NCBI RefSeq assembly: GCF_900102315.1
Contig: NZ_FNBL01000010.1
Location: 1-64,000, forward strand
Reading direction: 5' to 3'
Length of the DNA: 64,000 nucleotides
From: Celeribacter baekdonensis
GTDB taxonomy: Bacteria > Pseudomonadota > Alphaproteobacteria > Rhodobacterales > Rhodobacteraceae
Below, piece after piece: positions 63,536 through 64,000 of the stretch. Position 1 is the first letter of the stretch. The number at the start of each line of letters is the position of its first letter. Under the pieces are notes generated by a model, which saw nothing but the letters and a program-made list of their open reading frames with translations, was not told where the DNA came from and made no database searches. A program made the translations under genes and the position numbers.

Positions 63536-64000
63536 TCAGGCCTCTTCGAGAGCGCAGGCAGCATGATATTCTGATAGGGTATCACTGACGCGCCTGATCA
63601 GGAGGGCTTCGGGGTCGAGCGGTCGTCCAGCAGCTTCAGCCGCGCGTGGCAGATGTTGCCACATCAGGGGCAGCGGTACTGTTTGATCACGAAGTGCGGC
63701 CAGAAGATCCGCAACAGCGGCCCGCGCCTTCTGCTCAGTCCAGTAGTATCTAATGCGATCCGAAAGGGAGTAATGGCGCATGACGCGTAATTCCGTGTCC
63801 GTGCCATGATAGTGGCGGGCCCAATTCTCCGGTTTGGCCTGCATCAACTCTTCCATCGCGTGGTACAGAGGTCGGTCGCCGTAGTCGGGCAGCATGTCGC
63901 TGGCAATGAGGTCCAACGCGTAGAGCGCCTCGCGAAGAACAAAGGTCAACTCCGGCCCGACCTTGAGGATCGAAAACCCGTCTCTGACCAATTCCGATAA
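63536..64000 (-). CDS. D-tagatose-bisphosphate aldolase non-catalytic subunit GatZ/KbaZ-like (5' part outside window)
   Basis: The last ~154 residues are visible; the frame stays open to the window edge. SILKVGPELTFVLREALYAL and YSLSDRIRYYW are typical of the GatZ/KbaZ C-terminus. These proteins support class II tagatose-bisphosphate aldolase, or act alone on related sugars. The upstream gene of the SDR operon, it points to a galactitol/tagatose or related polyol pathway. Confidence 0.85.
   Translation of the reverse strand, partial: LSELVRDGFSILKVGPELTFVLREALYALDLIASDMLPDYGDRPLYHAMEELMQAKPENWARHYHGTDTELRVMRHYSLSDRIRYYWTEQKARAAVADLLAALRDQTVPLPLMWQHLPRAAEAAGRPLDPEALLIRRVSDTLSEYHAACALEEA

Overview
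The window looks like a piece of an alphaproteobacterial genome, most likely Rhodobacteraceae (Roseobacter group). The reasons are the moderately high GC, the Tat-exported binding proteins, the TRAP and HAAT-type ABC transporters, and the gene families themselves. I saw no rRNA, tRNA or CRISPR array. Genus, and chromosome versus plasmid, cannot be decided from the sequence.

Positions 1-15752 hold a type I secretion and surface-protein locus. Three acidic, Gly/Leu/Asp repeat proteins are present (1-887 partial, 1150-2781, 14082-15752), plus a fourth small protein (13107-13766) with the same kind of N-terminal fold but no repeats. They lie around a TolC / ABC / HlyD exporter (13107 to 8495) and an Omp85-type barrel (7082-8368). 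A hybrid histidine kinase, a LuxR-type response regulator and two unknown small proteins (3052-6750) are the likely control module. None of the visible substrates has RTX nonapeptides. This is the least familiar system in the window.

Positions 15753-16824 are a scar: a broken IS3-type orfA and a fragment of an ECF sigma factor.

Positions 16825-29466 form an apparently complete aerobic nicotinate pathway: nicB and nicA (nicotinate hydroxylation), nicC (6-hydroxynicotinate monooxygenase), nicX (ring cleavage), nicD, nicF and nicE (to fumarate), with MarR and TetR regulators. A tannase-family esterase and a flavin-reductase-like protein are embedded. Upstream of nicC is a perfect 11-bp-arm palindrome that looks like an operator. 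From 29635 to 36436 follow a polytopic membrane protein, a chimeric relic (GMC oxidoreductase head joined to an aldehyde dehydrogenase tail), and a five-gene HAAT-type ABC importer that may bring in the pathway substrate.

Positions 36797-52443 carry a Calvin-Benson-Bassham gene set: cbbR-1 divergent from cbbLSQO (form IA RuBisCO with its CbbQ/CbbO activase pair), then cbbR-2 divergent from cbbF-P-T-gap-pgk-fba-tpiA-rpe. The last stop codon abuts an IS6-type transposase remnant, which suggests mobility.

Positions 52808-59583 hold a PAS-LuxR regulator divergent from thiolase, acyl-CoA ligase, a TRAP transporter (dctPQM) and a truncated SDR. This looks like uptake and CoA-dependent breakdown of an unidentified carboxylic acid. 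Positions 59616-61139 are a decayed Tn5053/Tn402-like transposon (tniA, tniB and tniQ fragments between inverted 19-bp repeats). It separates this operon from a minus-strand polyol/sugar cluster: a truncated SDR, a ribitol-dehydrogenase-like SDR, two more SDRs and a partial tagatose-bisphosphate aldolase GatZ/KbaZ subunit running off the window end.
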